DNA of 64,000 nt, from assembly GCF_000002235.5 (NCBI RefSeq), contig NW_022145611.1, positions 17,209,633 to 17,273,632 of the forward strand. The letters are read 5' to 3'. Below the pieces are notes generated by a model. That model was given only the letters and a program-made list of their open reading frames with translations, was not told the origin of the DNA and ran no database searches. The stretch is from Strongylocentrotus purpuratus. Lineage: Eukaryota > Echinodermata > Echinoidea > Camarodonta > Strongylocentrotidae. Positions 22,737 to 33,013 of this stretch are shown here, piece by piece. The position numbers and the translations under genes are program-made. The number at the start of each line of letters is the position of its first letter. The stretch's first letter is position 1.

Positions 22737-24129
22737 GATGGAATGGAATGGAACAGAAGATGAGATGAGAAAGGGCCGGTAGTGAGTGGGTGGGGTCACA
22801 GTGGGGTTGTGAGTGGTGTCAGAGTACAAGGTGCGTCAAAAGATAAAGGAAATAAATATGAGTGGGTAGAATAACGAGGGAAGATGAAAAGGGCAGTGAG
22901 TTGGTTGGGTCAGAGGTGTGAAAGTGATGTACGTCAAAGTACAGGGTGTGTTAACAAAAAGAAAACATAAATGGGTATGGGATATGGGGATATCAGGAAA
23001 GAGGGGTCAAATTTGACAGGAGGAATGGTTTGAAAATTTAAGATAAAATTTGTTCAGAGTGTTTACAGGAAATGTCACATTTTAGTAAAAAAGAACGGGA
23101 CATTTTTCAAAAGGAAAGAAGTGAACAAGTAGTTGAGAGAACATTAGGTTACAGAGAGAGAGTCATAAATACATTGGAGAGGGTTTTTTTTTTGTCAGTT
23201 GGAGTTATTCAAGAAGAAAAAGAAATATGCAATTTGATAATAGTTCATAGGGGTTACAAGAAGTACGAAGTTATTCAGTGGTGCAAAGAATAGAAGGCAA
23301 GGTTATGTATTTCAAACAAAAATAAAGAATTAAAATAATGTGCATTGACAAGAAGATAGAGGAGGGGGTGAAAATGATAGTTGAATATTGATGTGATTCA
23401 GAATATGGAACACATGGCCATGACATGGGGTTTGAGTAGGAATGATAAGTGTAAAAAATGGTTGGAGGCAGGGATAAAAACAAAATTAACAAATAACATT
23501 GATGCAAATTCGGGGAGGAATTTGTGCTCAGCAAGCAGGTACACAAATATCAGTAGCTAATTGTGTCAATGAATTTACGTGTTTTAAAACAAAAGTTTCT
23601 GCAATAATGTTTCAAAGGAACAAAAGTATACAAGTATAACAGAACATCTGCACAATGTTAATAATGCAAACATAATATTACACTTAACATTATCATCATT
23701 AACAGATGAAATTTAAATGCATGCAATATGACTGTGACATATATGTTTTAACAAATTTACTAAAAACGTCATAAAATACTGAGAGCCATACATGTGAGAG
23801 CTAGAATTACACCAGTAGGAATAAATTTGACAAAACATTTCTAACGTAACTCTTCTTTCTGGTGCTTGTTATTATGAAATTGAATATTTTTTTCTTCAGT
23901 TCACAGATGGTATTTAACTATACCAACAAAAATAGGCTGGATTTATTATCCAGATTCTGGCAGAGACCATTACATGTATGTCATATTTAAAGGCATGTTC
24001 CTTATTAAATCATATAATATGCAACATTTTGACTTTTTAAACATTATGAATATAGAAAAGAAATTCCCCTTCTCATTGTATGGCCCAAATGCTCCATTTT
24101 TCTTCCTTTTTCCAGTCAAGTAAAAAAAA

Positions 24130-24252
24130 AAATGACCCTTTTGCTGTATGAATTTGCCAAATAAAATAACATAATATTACAGCAAAATAAAATATTACCT
24201 TTTTGCTGTATGTATTTGCAAAATAACGTAGTATCAAAGCAAAATAACTTAA
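24130..24252. repeat. short tandem duplication, unit about 55-60 bp
   Basis: Two diverged copies of TTTTGCTGTATG.ATTTGC.AAATAA..TA..AGCAAAATAA placed head to tail in an intron, next to exon 24294-24428. Confidence 0.6.
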
Positions 24253-24293
24253 AATTGTGCTTTGCAGAAAACCAAATTGAGAGGGCTTTATAC

Positions 24294-24428
24294 CTTTAGG
24301 CATTGAATCTGAATTTCCCTCTAATACATGAGAAGGCATGGATTGTCGATTGGCGGCTGATGACGTAAAGCTGTCTCTCTTTCTCCTCACCACCGAGTTG
24401 TTGCTATCCAAGCTTGATCTCCTATCGT
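24294..24428 (-). CDS. CCDC88: CCDC88 exon t: disordered tail
   Basis: 135 bp, residues 1352-1397, phase 1/1. Acceptor GAACAG|ACGATA; donor CTAAAG|GTATAA (weak). Reads DDRRSSLDSNNSVVRRKRDS then FTSSAANRQSMPS and ends GNSDSMPK. RRSSLDS and KRDSF look like basophilic kinase sites. No clear counterpart recalled in vertebrates beyond Ser-rich composition; support is phase, splice sites and composition. Confidence 0.82.
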
Positions 24429-25260
24429 CTGTTCACAATGGGGTATTAATATCATGGTTCTCGTTATAATGCCTCTTAATCGAGGTTTGCATGTACATGC
24501 TTTCCATTTTGTTCAAATATGACTTTACCATTACTTAACTTTACAAGCATTGCTTTTTAGTGGACCTCTCTGTTTCCAACATGTATTTCTTACATTTGTT
24601 TTAAATGCTTATCATTGATTTGTAATGTTTTGTTGGAAACATGAATAAATTGAAATTGAAAAAAATGAAATAAAATACAAGCTTTTGTTAAAACTGTCCC
24701 ATCACCCAAAAAAAGGTTCAACAGTGAGGTAATCGTTACCTAACCATCTATGTGATCCCACTACCACTCATGATTTTTCTTCAATTTTCCCTCCCAATTT
24801 AGATCACCTATCAAACTGAAGAATCATGATATTTAAAAAAAAACTATAAAATTGTCATGCTATACCCAATTATTTCATACATTCAGACTGATTATACAAA
24901 GAGTACAGAGGATTTAAACCATGCTTGATATTAGTGAAAAGAGGGAATTGGAGGGTGTCATACAGTTCAAAACATAAATGTTATACACATAAATTTTACA
25001 AAGCGATGAATATATATAAATTACGTGATGAGTGCATCAAAGAATATATATGATCATATTCACTGAACAAGAGGTAGAGACAATGACACATATTCACCAA
25101 TTCCAACATGTCACCTATATACTTAGCGCAATTAGACGATCATGATGGCCATGTATTATTATCAATAACAGTTACCCCATTGCTCCTCCAATGTCATGAT
25201 AAATGCAATTTCCTTAGATGTAAAGGGTACTGAATATCAACATCCCATCCTATGTCTTAC

Positions 25261-25420
25261 CTAATAATTTTTTGTTGCTCTCCATGACTACTGATCCATC
25301 CAGGGAATCGATACCAGAGCCGATGGACGATGCCTCCCCCAGGCTGTCCTGGGCTACATCTAGATGGTTGTCTCCATCCAACGTTCTCCTCTTCTCTCTC
25401 TCCTTGTCTCTTGTCTTGCC
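25261..25420 (-). CDS. CCDC88: CCDC88 exon s: start of disordered C-terminal tail
   Basis: 160 bp, residues 1299-1352, phase 0 in and 1 out. Acceptor GTTGACAG|GGCAAG; donor TTATTAG|GTAAGA. Begins GKTRDKEREKRRTLDGDN, finishing the basic segment, then DSLGEASSIGSGIDSLDGS, comparable to vertebrate QDSSSVGSNSLEDG. An alternative frame is open across this interval, but only this frame joins in phase and shows homology. Confidence 0.9.
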
Positions 25421-25621
25421 CTGTCAACGTCACAACAATATATGAATAATGTAAATTCAATGTGAATTACAATGTTATTCATATTTTATATGATCCCCTT
25501 TCAAATATGAATGATATAAACTTTGTTATATACTTTGTTGTTCAACTGAATTACAGCTGCATTACAAGTCATCAGAAGACATAGTTTTTAGAGCTAAAAA
25601 GAGAATAATCAAACTACATAC

Positions 25622-25670
25622 CTTGTAGATTCTTTTCATAAATTTAAAGTTCAGTCCACCTCCTCTGCTC
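25622..25670 (-). CDS. CCDC88: CCDC88 exon r: basic phosphoinositide-binding segment
   Basis: 49 bp micro-exon, residues 1282-1298, phase 2 in and 0 out. Acceptor ATTACAG|GAGCAG; donor TACAAG|GTATGT. Reads KSRGGGLNFKFMKRIYK. Position and character match the basic segment after the coil in Girdin (RRRGNWITLKMRKLIKSKK), reported to bind PI4P and anchor the protein to membranes. Lys/Arg richness is seen; lipid binding is inferred. Confidence 0.9.
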
Positions 25671-25780
25671 CTGTAATGGGCAAAGAAACGTATTGAAAAA
25701 AATATAACAGAACATCACTACTTAAAAGGTGCATCAATCAATATGAAAATACTGGGTACATATGATATCATACACGATAA

Positions 25781-25957
25781 TACAGTCAAACCTGCTTTAG
25801 TAACCACCTGTCTACAAAGACCACATTTTTTGTTTCCCTTGAAAATGGTTTCTCATTCAAACATGTACTATAGGCACCTGTACATAAAGACCACCTGCCT
25901 ATAAAGACCACTTTTCTTGTTTCCCTTGGTTGGTCTTTATAGACAGGTTTCACTGTA
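25781..25957. mobile_element. mariner-type MITE
   Basis: Ends TACAGTCAAACCTG and CAGGTTTCACTGTA are inverted repeats bounded by TA, the Tc1/mariner target. The inside has repeated CTATAAAGACCAC words. I recall very similar elements as abundant in marine animal genomes. Confidence 0.75.
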
Positions 25958-26093
25958 GCTTAAAGTCATGTACATCCTAATGGAAGAAAATCATGTATGA
26001 ACATCTCATGGGTAGGATTTATAAATAATCGTTATAAGCACATTAATATTACATTGAGCATGGAATTGTATCTTTAAGGAATGAAGAACATAC

Positions 26094-26183
26094 TTCTTTG
26101 ATGGAGATATGTAACTCTTATACTGCTCCATGATCTTGTTTTCCAGCTTTTCCTTCTGACGTCTCATGTTGTGTAGCTGATCC
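26094..26183 (-). CDS. CCDC88: CCDC88 exon q: end of coiled coil
   Basis: 90 bp, residues 1252-1282, phase 2/2. Acceptor ATTGCAG|GGATCA; donor AAGAA|GTATGT. Reads [20 protein letters not shown] then QYKSYISPSKK. Matches vertebrate [30 protein letters not shown]. This is the end of the coiled coil. Confidence 0.95.
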
Positions 26184-26620
26184 CTGCAATGAAGACAATT
26201 GTGATGATTATTATTATTATTATTATTATTATTTATTTTGCACTTTCAAAAGAAACAAAATCAGGAAACAATATACAATGTACATAGGACATAGTAAATG
26301 AATACAAAAAATTGACACTTGCGCATAGATGATATATCTAATATTCCTCTTATGGCAAAATACAAAGACTTTTAATCTAATCACGGCCTACAAAATACTG
26401 CAAGTCTTCCGATATCGATCTAAGGGCTATCAAAGGGAACATCAAATTCCTACATAATTGCACAACTTGACATCTGAGAGTGGAAAATAGGTTACAGTGA
26501 TAAAGTTTGCTCTCCTTTTCCCTGGCCACCATCTTTTGCACTCAGAATAATATAATTGTTGTCATTCTAATTTTGTAATCGGCTAGAATATATTGTTTTA
26601 CTGTTATATTTCTTGTCAGC

Positions 26621-26897
26621 GCAGAATAAATAATAAATAAATAAATAAATAAATAAATGAATGAATGAATGAATGAATGAATGAATGAATGAATGAATGA
26701 ATGAATGAATGAATGAATGAATGAATGAATGAATGAATGAATGAATGAATGAATAAATAAATAAATAAATAAATAAATAAATGAATAAATAAATAAATAA
26801 ATAAATAAATAAATATATAAATAAATAAAATAATAAACAAATAAATAATAAATAAATAATATATGAATAATAAATAATAAATAATAAATAAATAAAA
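26621..26897. repeat. (AATA)n/(AATG)n tetranucleotide array
   Basis: About 277 bp: AATA units, a core of roughly 24 perfect ATGA units (26657-26752), then AATA units with scattered indels. It ends about 10 bp from the donor of exon 26907-27052. Minus-strand ORFs of Ile/Phe/Tyr/His are repeat translation, not genes. Confidence 0.95.
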
Positions 26898-26906
26898 GTG
26901 ACTTAC

Positions 26907-27052
26907 TCGAGTTGCCTTGACTCCTCATGGTGGAACTCCTTGGTCTCCAGGGTGTTGACGAGAAGCTCAGAGTTCTGAGCCATGAGCTGGCTCAGCTGCT
27001 CCATCAGCTTACGGTTCTCCTCCTCAAGATTGGCATTCAACTGATACAACAT
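26907..27052 (-). CDS. CCDC88: CCDC88 exon p: coiled coil
   Basis: 146 bp, residues 1204-1252, phase 0 in and 2 out. Acceptor CTTTCAG|ATGTTG; donor CTCGA|GTAAGT. Reads MLYQLNANLEEENRKLMEQL then SQLMAQNSELLVNTLETKEF and HHEESRQLE; vertebrate [44 protein letters not shown]. The first ATG is internal to the frame. A 277-bp tetranucleotide array begins about 10 bp past the donor. Confidence 0.95.
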
Positions 27053-27563
27053 CTGAAAGGAGGGAGACAGAGTAAGAGCAATGTGATGTAATGCGGGCAG
27101 AATCAATTAAGTGCACACACGGGAGTAACATGGTGAATTTGATGGGGACCAATTGTTGTAAAAGATTTTTGTCCTCTTAATTTCCTTATTGTTCGACTTG
27201 AGAGAAAAAAAACAGACATGTCTGGAATAGGGGACATAAGCTATTCATCATCATGAATCATAAATCTGAAGAAAAAAATTATTTGGTAACATGTAAATGT
27301 ACATGAGGGCTATGATTGTCAAAATTAGGATACCGTGAATGCCGTGTATGCTGACTTTCTAAATATCACAACATGTTTAAACAACACATTGATCCAGGAG
27401 AAATGAGACAAGTATATCACAAGGACCAAATTGACTACAAATACATGTCAAAGCTGATCTTCCCAGCACAAAGCAAAAGGATAAAATGAGCTTAGTTTGG
27501 AGTCAAGTTGTCCTGCTGAGTGCTTACATGGACTAGATCTTATATTGGACTGAATCTACTCAC

Positions 27564-27669
27564 CTCACATCTATGTTCTAGTTTAGCTCTCTCCATCTCC
27601 AATGACTGACACTGGTCTCTTGATTCAGAGAGCTGACCTTGCATGTTGGTCTGGTTCAAGGTTTGTGTT
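27564..27669 (-). CDS. CCDC88: CCDC88 exon o: coiled coil
   Basis: 106 bp, residues 1168-1203, phase 2 in and 0 out. Acceptor AATTGCAG|AACACA; donor TGTGAG|GTGAGT. Reads RTQTLNQTNMQGQLSESRDQ and ends LEMERAKLEHRCE. Similar to vertebrate SKLEQTRLEAEFSKLKEQ. Found only through splice sites and phase. Confidence 0.9.
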
Positions 27670-27799
27670 CTGCAATTTGGAATAAATCACAGTGTGTTGT
27701 TATCTATACAGTCAAGTCTTTAATCTACTCTAAACTGCTGCTCCCCAAAATCCATATCCAAAAAAATCATCAAAACACAAGGTTAAATCATCAAGGTGT

Positions 27800-27922
27800 C
27801 ATTTCACAAAACCACAAAAAGTCCAAGTTCGCCGATACCCAATTGAAACGTGTGTTAAATGTAACACATGCGTTTCAATGGGTTGTCAGTGAACTTGTTC
27901 TTATGACGGTTTCGAGAAACGC
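27800..27922. mobile_element. MITE-like hairpin, family 1 copy
   Basis: Left arm TTCACAAAACC..CCAAGTTCGCCGATACCCAA..TGAAACG; right arm CGTTTCAATGGGTTGTCAGT..GAACTTG..GGTTTCGAGAAA. Same family as 6015-6120 (shared AAGTTCGCCGA..CCCA core). Confidence 0.75.
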
Positions 27923-28186
27923 TGCCCAGGAACTTACATCAATATCACATGTAAAAAATTGCAGTTTCTACGTCATGTGGGAGTGCATATTGTCAAATAA
28001 CATTTATTAATGTCACAATGCCAGATATGGATTCTTATCCTGTGTGGAGAGTGGCAACTGTGAATTAACATCTTGCAAAGGATACTAGTGCTGTACAGAG
28101 GCTCCAACCCATGGATTTCATATCTCTAGTCCAATTTCCATCACGTACTGTAGTGCTATCATTAGTCTATAGTTAATTGTCCTTTC

Positions 28187-28384
28187 TTTAAAGGTCCACT
28201 GTACTACTTGTAGCTACTTGCTTCCTCTATATAGAAAACAATGCCTAATCAGTGACCATTGGTCCCCCATGATCCTCTTTTTTTAATGTTAATTGAGAGT
28301 TGAGTTGATGAGATAGCCACCTGTCAGTGACCTTTCTGGGTAGTATAATCCCCCCTAGCCAAACTATTACTGACGGCCTTTAAA
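28187..28384. mobile_element. 200-bp dispersed element, family 3 copy 1
   Basis: Shares with 35365-35567, in the same orientation, ACTACTTGTAGCTACTTGC-like sequence, AACAATGCCTAA, GGTCCCCC and TAATTGAGAGTTGA, plus CCTGTCAGTGACCTT. Ends TTTAAAGG and GGCCTTTAAA are inverted. Confidence 0.8.
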
Positions 28385-28404
28385 AAAGGTGATTCCTGAC
28401 TTAC

Positions 28405-28610
28405 CTCTGCGAACCCTTCGAGGTTTTGAGTTCCTCCTCCACCCTCTGATACTCCTTGTCCATGCGAATGTGCTTCTCCTGGAGGATGTTGTACTCCTTC
28501 TGCAGGGACTCGACGCTCTGGGACTCGGACTTGAGCCGGCGGAACTTGGCCTCCTCCTCCTTGAGGGAGACCTTCAGGGTCTCCAGGTCCTTGTACCTCT
28601 TCTCAGTCTC
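28405..28610 (-). CDS. CCDC88: CCDC88 exon n: coiled coil
   Basis: 206 bp, residues 1100-1168, phase 0 in and 2 out. Acceptor CTTTGCAG|GAGACT; donor GCAGAG|GTAAGT. Reads ETEKRYKDLETLKVSLKEEE through VESLQKEYNILQEKHIRMDK to KTSKGSQ. Strong heptads. A 198-bp dispersed repeat starts about 20 bp before the donor side ends, at 28384. Confidence 0.94.
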
Positions 28611-28882
28611 CTGCAAAGTAAAGGGTGGATTCAGATGGTGTATCATGATTCTAACATCTCATACTGGCAAAATGTCATGAATTTTCAAAGCAACACATAA
28701 GTGTTTTTTTGAGATAAATCAATGTAACAATATTTGTCTATTAACTTCTTTGTGGCCAACATGGATATCTTTCTCCACTTATTCTCAGGGGAATTATTAC
28801 ATAGATTCTTTGGATATGCCCATATTCAAAATTCATATACTAGTTAACACATTATCAACTGAAAAATCTTTGCAGTGTTTGA

Positions 28883-29035
28883 TGCTATATCCATCTGGGC
28901 CCCGTTGCACAAAACTTACCATTGATGGTAACTTTGCCATCAATGGTAAGTACCATGGTAACAACAAGGCTCAACAGTCAATCAAAGTTACCATCAATGG
29001 TAAGTTTTGTGCAACGGGCCCAGATGGATATAGCA
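28883..29035. mobile_element. MITE with near-perfect 53-bp terminal inverted repeats
   Basis: The left arm starts TGCTATATCCATCTGGGCCC, then GTTGCACAAAACTTACCATT; the right arm is the exact reverse complement apart from one extra C on the left. The inner loop is only about 45 bp, so the whole 153 bp can fold into one hairpin. It starts 24 bp into the intron after exon 29059-29322. Confidence 0.9.
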
Positions 29036-29058
29036 CTTTACACATCCTCCCATCTTAC

Positions 29059-29322
29059 CTGGCACTTATGTTGTACATCCTGCAGCTCTCCCTTGAGATG
29101 CCTGTAGTGTGACTTCAGAGTGCCGTGCTCAGAGTCCAGAGACTCGTACTCTGTGGACAGTGTCTCATGGAGCTGCACCAGGTTCTCATGGTCGTTGAGC
29201 AGGGCCTCGTGGTTGGCACTTAGCTCCTCGAAGCGGTCTTTGAGTTTCTCGTAGTCAGTCTCCTGGGTGTTGAATTTGGATTGCACTGAAGACATCTGGG
29301 CTGAGATGGTGGAATGCTCCAC
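29059..29322 (-). CDS. CCDC88: CCDC88 exon m: coiled coil
   Basis: 88 codons, residues 1012-1099, phase 0/0. Acceptor ACACAG|GTGGAG, so the first residue is Val (VEHSTISAQMSSVQ); donor TGCCAG|GTAAGA. Includes LVQLHETLSTEYESLDSEHG, matching vertebrate LELLHERQASEYESLISKHGTLKSAHKNLE. A near-perfect 153-bp hairpin element begins 24 bp past the donor. Confidence 0.95.
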
Positions 29323-30058
29323 CTGTGTGGATGAAGAAGAGGGAGGAAGGGAGTGTTAGGATGGGATGGCAGTTCATGCCTTTGACAAGATCATTCTACA
29401 GTTTTATAAGTGATACTATACTGAATAATGTCAATACCCTAAACGTAATTCAAGGATGCATTATCAGTACATAGAAATGGGGTAATGCTATCAGGAGATA
29501 TGGATATATAAAGAAATAATATCCCTGAAATGACCCTTTCACTGAAAAATGAAGTGTGCAGATCTGCTTTGATGAGACATTGATCCTCCATCAGTTAGTC
29601 TCACAGGAATGACTTCAAGCCATAGATGTCCCTGTTACTAACCCACAGGCACACTACTAGGGCCCATATTCCACTACGATTTAAACCTGATGCCACGTTA
29701 AAACTTCTATCCAAAATCAGGTGTAACATAGAAGTTGTCTGAGGTCTACGTTTTCCATTTGTTTTAGACCCAGGGTCGGGTAACTGAATTAGTAGAATAA
29801 AGACCTACACGTAGCCATCTTACAATATCCTACTCAAAATACCAATTGACTACCCGCTATCTTCATAAAATACAAAATTATGCATGGATTTGAATGGATA
29901 AAAAAGGAGAGCATTTTATCGTAGACAGCCGAGGCCGCACGTTAAAAAATGAGTCACGTCTTTGGAATGGGGACGTTTGAAATCGGCCCACAGACGTAAA
30001 TAATCATATCTGATTGATACAAGTCTATAAAAACCCAATTGCACACACACACACGTAC

Positions 30059-30220
30059 CTGTAACTTGGCATTCTGTGCTTGTAATGACATGTTCTGATC
30101 CTGCAAGGATTCCACCTTGTTCTGGAACGACCTGCAGTCTGACCTCATCGTCTCGGACTGCTTCTCAAGGTTCTGAACCTGGGTCTGCATGTTGGTGTTT
30201 TCGGCAAGGAAGGTGGCATT
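30059..30220 (-). CDS. CCDC88: CCDC88 exon l: coiled coil, Gln/Asn-rich
   Basis: 54 codons, residues 958-1011, phase 0/0. Acceptor CTCCACAG|AATGCC; donor TTACAG|GTACGT. Reads NATFLAENTNMQTQVQNLEK and ends QDQNMSLQAQNAKLQ. Corresponds to the Gln/Asn-rich segment of vertebrate proteins (LQEQNTTLQTQNAKLQV). Confidence 0.95.
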
Positions 30221-30548
30221 CTGTGGAGCAGAAATGTGAAACATAGTATCATATAGTTCAAGATCAAGTTTTATTTCCACATCTGATTTTATAAAGCACA
30301 AGTACAATTTATATGCATATATAGAATAACAAACGTTAAAATGAAACATCTTCAATTTAAATATAGTAGAACATATTCTGAGCTGTATATACAATGTAGG
30401 ATTAACATAATTACAATAATGGGACTTATATAGCAGGTTTAATCCATAGGCATGGGGCAACAGATTGAAAAGATCTGAAGCCAGCCTGTTTTCTGGGTTC
30501 GGGAAGGAGAAAAGAAGGAGATGATTGAGATTAAAGTTAATATGAGAG

Positions 30549-30833
30549 GTGTTGTGGTCTAGTAGCTTAGCCAACAGACTGTGGATAACAAGGTCTCAGG
30601 TTCAAGTCCGTGCCGCTTCATTAACATTATATGACAAGACATCAATCTATATAATCACACTTGACCCAGGAGTGGTAAATAGGTACTAAATACAATTTTT
30701 TTTTCTCCTCAAAATGCCCTGTGCTCTGGTAGTGGCTTCTGGAGCCAAAGCTGGGATAATAATGGCTAAGAAGTTCTAAATAACTCCATAAGGAGCGACT
30801 GGAAATATCATGAATTAAAAAAATTAAAAAACA
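30549..30833 (+). mobile_element. tRNA-derived SINE
   Basis: The head carries an A-box-like TAGCTTAGCCAAC (about 30563-30575) and a B box GGTTCAAGTCC (30599-30609) at tRNA spacing, the internal RNA polymerase III promoter. A body (GACCCAGGAGTGGTAAATAG, CTGGAGCCAAAGCTGGGATA) and an A-rich tail AATTAAAAAAATTAAAAAAC follow. No clean target duplication was found. Similar SINEs are common in sea urchins (from memory). Confidence 0.8.
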
Positions 30834-30850
30834 ACCGTAACAAAAGTTAC

Positions 30851-30926
30851 CTTTCTTTCAACCTCTACTAAGTGATCTTTCATCTGCATGATCTGTTTCG
30901 CCTGCATTCTGTCACTGTCAGATCGT
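30851..30926 (-). CDS. CCDC88: CCDC88 exon k: coiled coil (short)
   Basis: 76 bp, residues 932-957, phase 2 in and 0 out. Acceptor GTTTTTTAG|ACGATC; donor GAAAG|GTAACT. Reads KRSDSDRMQAKQIMQMKDHL then VEVERK; vertebrate LLKVKDRLIEVERN. A SINE begins within 20-40 bp past this donor, in plus orientation (antisense to the gene). Confidence 0.9.
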
Positions 30927-31506
30927 CTAAAAAACAGAAAGATGACACAAACAAAAATTAGTTGATCAATTGGAGAAATTGCTTGACAGGTAAAACAGGA
31001 AGAATAGCTTAAACACTATCTACATGTAGTAAGCATAGAAAGGGAATGTATCATCCTTCCCAATTCATCATCATCATTTTTAGTTCTCCAACATCCCTGT
31101 CTCCTTCAAAACTACTTTTATCAATAATTTTCCACCAGTTTCACGTCATTTAGCGAGGAATGGTTCACACAAAGAACAAATTCTACTTTTCTCTGACAAG
31201 GCATTCACCTTTCCCATCAAATTTTGTATCCTCTACATATTCCATCATTCTGCTTCAAGTTGCCTTTTTTGCAGTTTTCACTGTCTTCTACATTAAACTC
31301 TTCTTCATTACCATCATAATCATTGATTCCAACATTCACATATTTACGATTTACTAGTAGTTTAAGAGGAATTTTGAATTGATTTCCTAAATAGATCAGA
31401 TATTTAAACCACTCCCCTTATTAACACAAACAAAAACAAAAACAAAAATAATAATACAAATAATAATCTCTCTGAATTTTCAGCCCAATGTCTTTTTATC
31501 ACTCAC

Positions 31507-31656
31507 TTGACTTTGACTTCATGTGTGGTGTTGGAAGATGGGGATTTGGCACTGCTAGTCTCCTGCACCAGTTGTTCTTTGACAATTGCATTATCCATTT
31601 TGATGTTCTTCAGCTCATCTGTCAGTTGTTGATTCTTGCTCAAACTGGATTGCAGC
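31507..31656 (-). CDS. CCDC88: CCDC88 exon j: coiled coil with Ser-rich break
   Basis: 150 bp, residues 882-932, phase 2/2. Acceptor TTCACCAG|GCTGCA; donor GTCAA|GTGAGT. Reads KLQSSLSKNQQLTDELKNIK, continues as coil to VKEQLVQET, then a Ser/Pro break SSAKSPSSNTTHEVKV that probably interrupts the coiled coil; the aligned vertebrate segment (around ERMVQSSPPISGE) is likewise a Ser/Pro break. Confidence 0.9.
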
Positions 31657-31956
31657 CTGGTGAAAAAGAATAGTAGCAGAGGAAAGATATAACACTAAAG
31701 GTTTCAAGTATCTACCTGGTGATTAACATCGAAACTGGAAGAGATAAAGTTGCTCTCTCTGTGAAATGTGAAACTGTTAGAGGTAAACAATGAGAAAAAC
31801 TATTCCACATTCATTAGCAATCACAATATCCTTTATGAATATCTCTATGAAGTACTAACCATGACACACATATACATAACCAAGCAAATATTTTCTTAAT
31901 GAATATGAAGAAATGGTTCTAGTTTGAAATATTTGAAGTTCCAAACAAAAACTTAC

Positions 31957-32046
31957 TTTGTTTCTAAAGTGTTGATCTTGTCATCTTTGATGTCCCTGCT
32001 CTTTTTCAATGAATCTTCCATTCGGCTTTCCAAGTCTTTGTATCGG
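31957..32046 (-). CDS. CCDC88: CCDC88 exon i: coiled coil
   Basis: 90 bp, residues 852-882, phase 2 in and 2 out. Acceptor TTTTTTTCAG|CCGATA with a T-rich tract; donor ACAAA|GTAAGT. Reads SRYKDLESRMEDSLKKSRDI then KDDKINTLET, matching vertebrate SRYKLLESKLESTLKKSLEIKEEKIAALEA. Confidence 0.93.
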
Positions 32047-32480
32047 CTGAAAAAAATATTATATTTTGGAGGGGAAAAAAAGAAAGAGTTTATATTACAT
32101 AAATAAAAGATGCACACATAGATGAAAAAATCTTTCACATCATTACTTTAAGATCAAAAAGAGAGATTAGGATAATGATCTACATGGTGTAAGATCACTT
32201 TTAAAAAAACATACAATGTTGATTTGTGTTACTTTTCCTTGAGCTCTAATTATGGTTGAAGATGAGTGCAAGATCAATACAAAAGATGTTGAAATGATAT
32301 AAAAAAAAATACACAAACTTGTCATCAAGCCCATTATCATGTGCAGTACCTAAATCTCTTTTTCATCCCAGCAATTGCAAATATTCAGAAAACTCAAATC
32401 ATGAAGTGAACCCCAAGAGATAAAAAGTGATGGTTCTGTTTATTACAAAATAGCTTCTTTATTCTTCTTCAGGATCTCAC

Positions 32481-32608
32481 CTTTCATCTGCAGTAAGCTC
32501 TCGTTGGAGTAACTTCTCCTTGTCCAATCCTATGCGATCCAGTTCTGAGGTTAGCTTCTCCAGGTCATTACTCAGCTGCTGGGTCTTGATCTTTTCATTT
32601 ACAAGTTC
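32481..32608 (-). CDS. CCDC88: CCDC88 exon h: coiled coil
   Basis: 128 bp, residues 810-852, phase 0 in and 2 out. Acceptor TTCTCAG|GAACTT; donor GAAAG|GTGAGA. Reads ELVNEKIKTQQLSNDLEKL, then TSELDRIGLDKEKLLQRELTADE. Close to vertebrate [34 protein letters not shown]. Found by splice sites; under 60 codons. Confidence 0.94.
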
Positions 32609-33013
32609 CTGAGAATAAGAAATTAAGAGTATATGTGAAGAATATGATGACAGAGAGAAACCATAAGTCTAATAGAAGAAAAGACATTGTCCCACAGCTT
32701 AAGTCTGCTTATGGAATATTTTAGTTTAAAAATGTTTGATTTCAATTTAAGGTAAGACTTATCTAGCCACAGATCCCCATCACTTCTCAGAGTAGTCTCC
32801 TCAAAATGAACCTCAGTAAAATGGATTGTTCTTGAACAGAGCATTATCACAGCTTTCAAAAGCGACAGGATCCATATTTCTTGTCATTATAGTCGTACCC
32901 TGTCACAACTATCTGCAGAGGTACTACACATAAAAATCATTTTGTGCAATCAACAACGAGCACCAAGGGAGAAAAGAATTGTTTTGCGAACAATGCCTTT
33001 AGCAATAACGAAC

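Noticed and set aside
26542..26928. 128-codon ORF of Ile/Phe/Tyr/His/Ser
   Set aside because: Translation of the AATA/AATG tetranucleotide array.
30560..30635. tRNA gene
   Set aside because: A and B boxes are present, but the sequence does not close a cloverleaf and continues into a SINE body.
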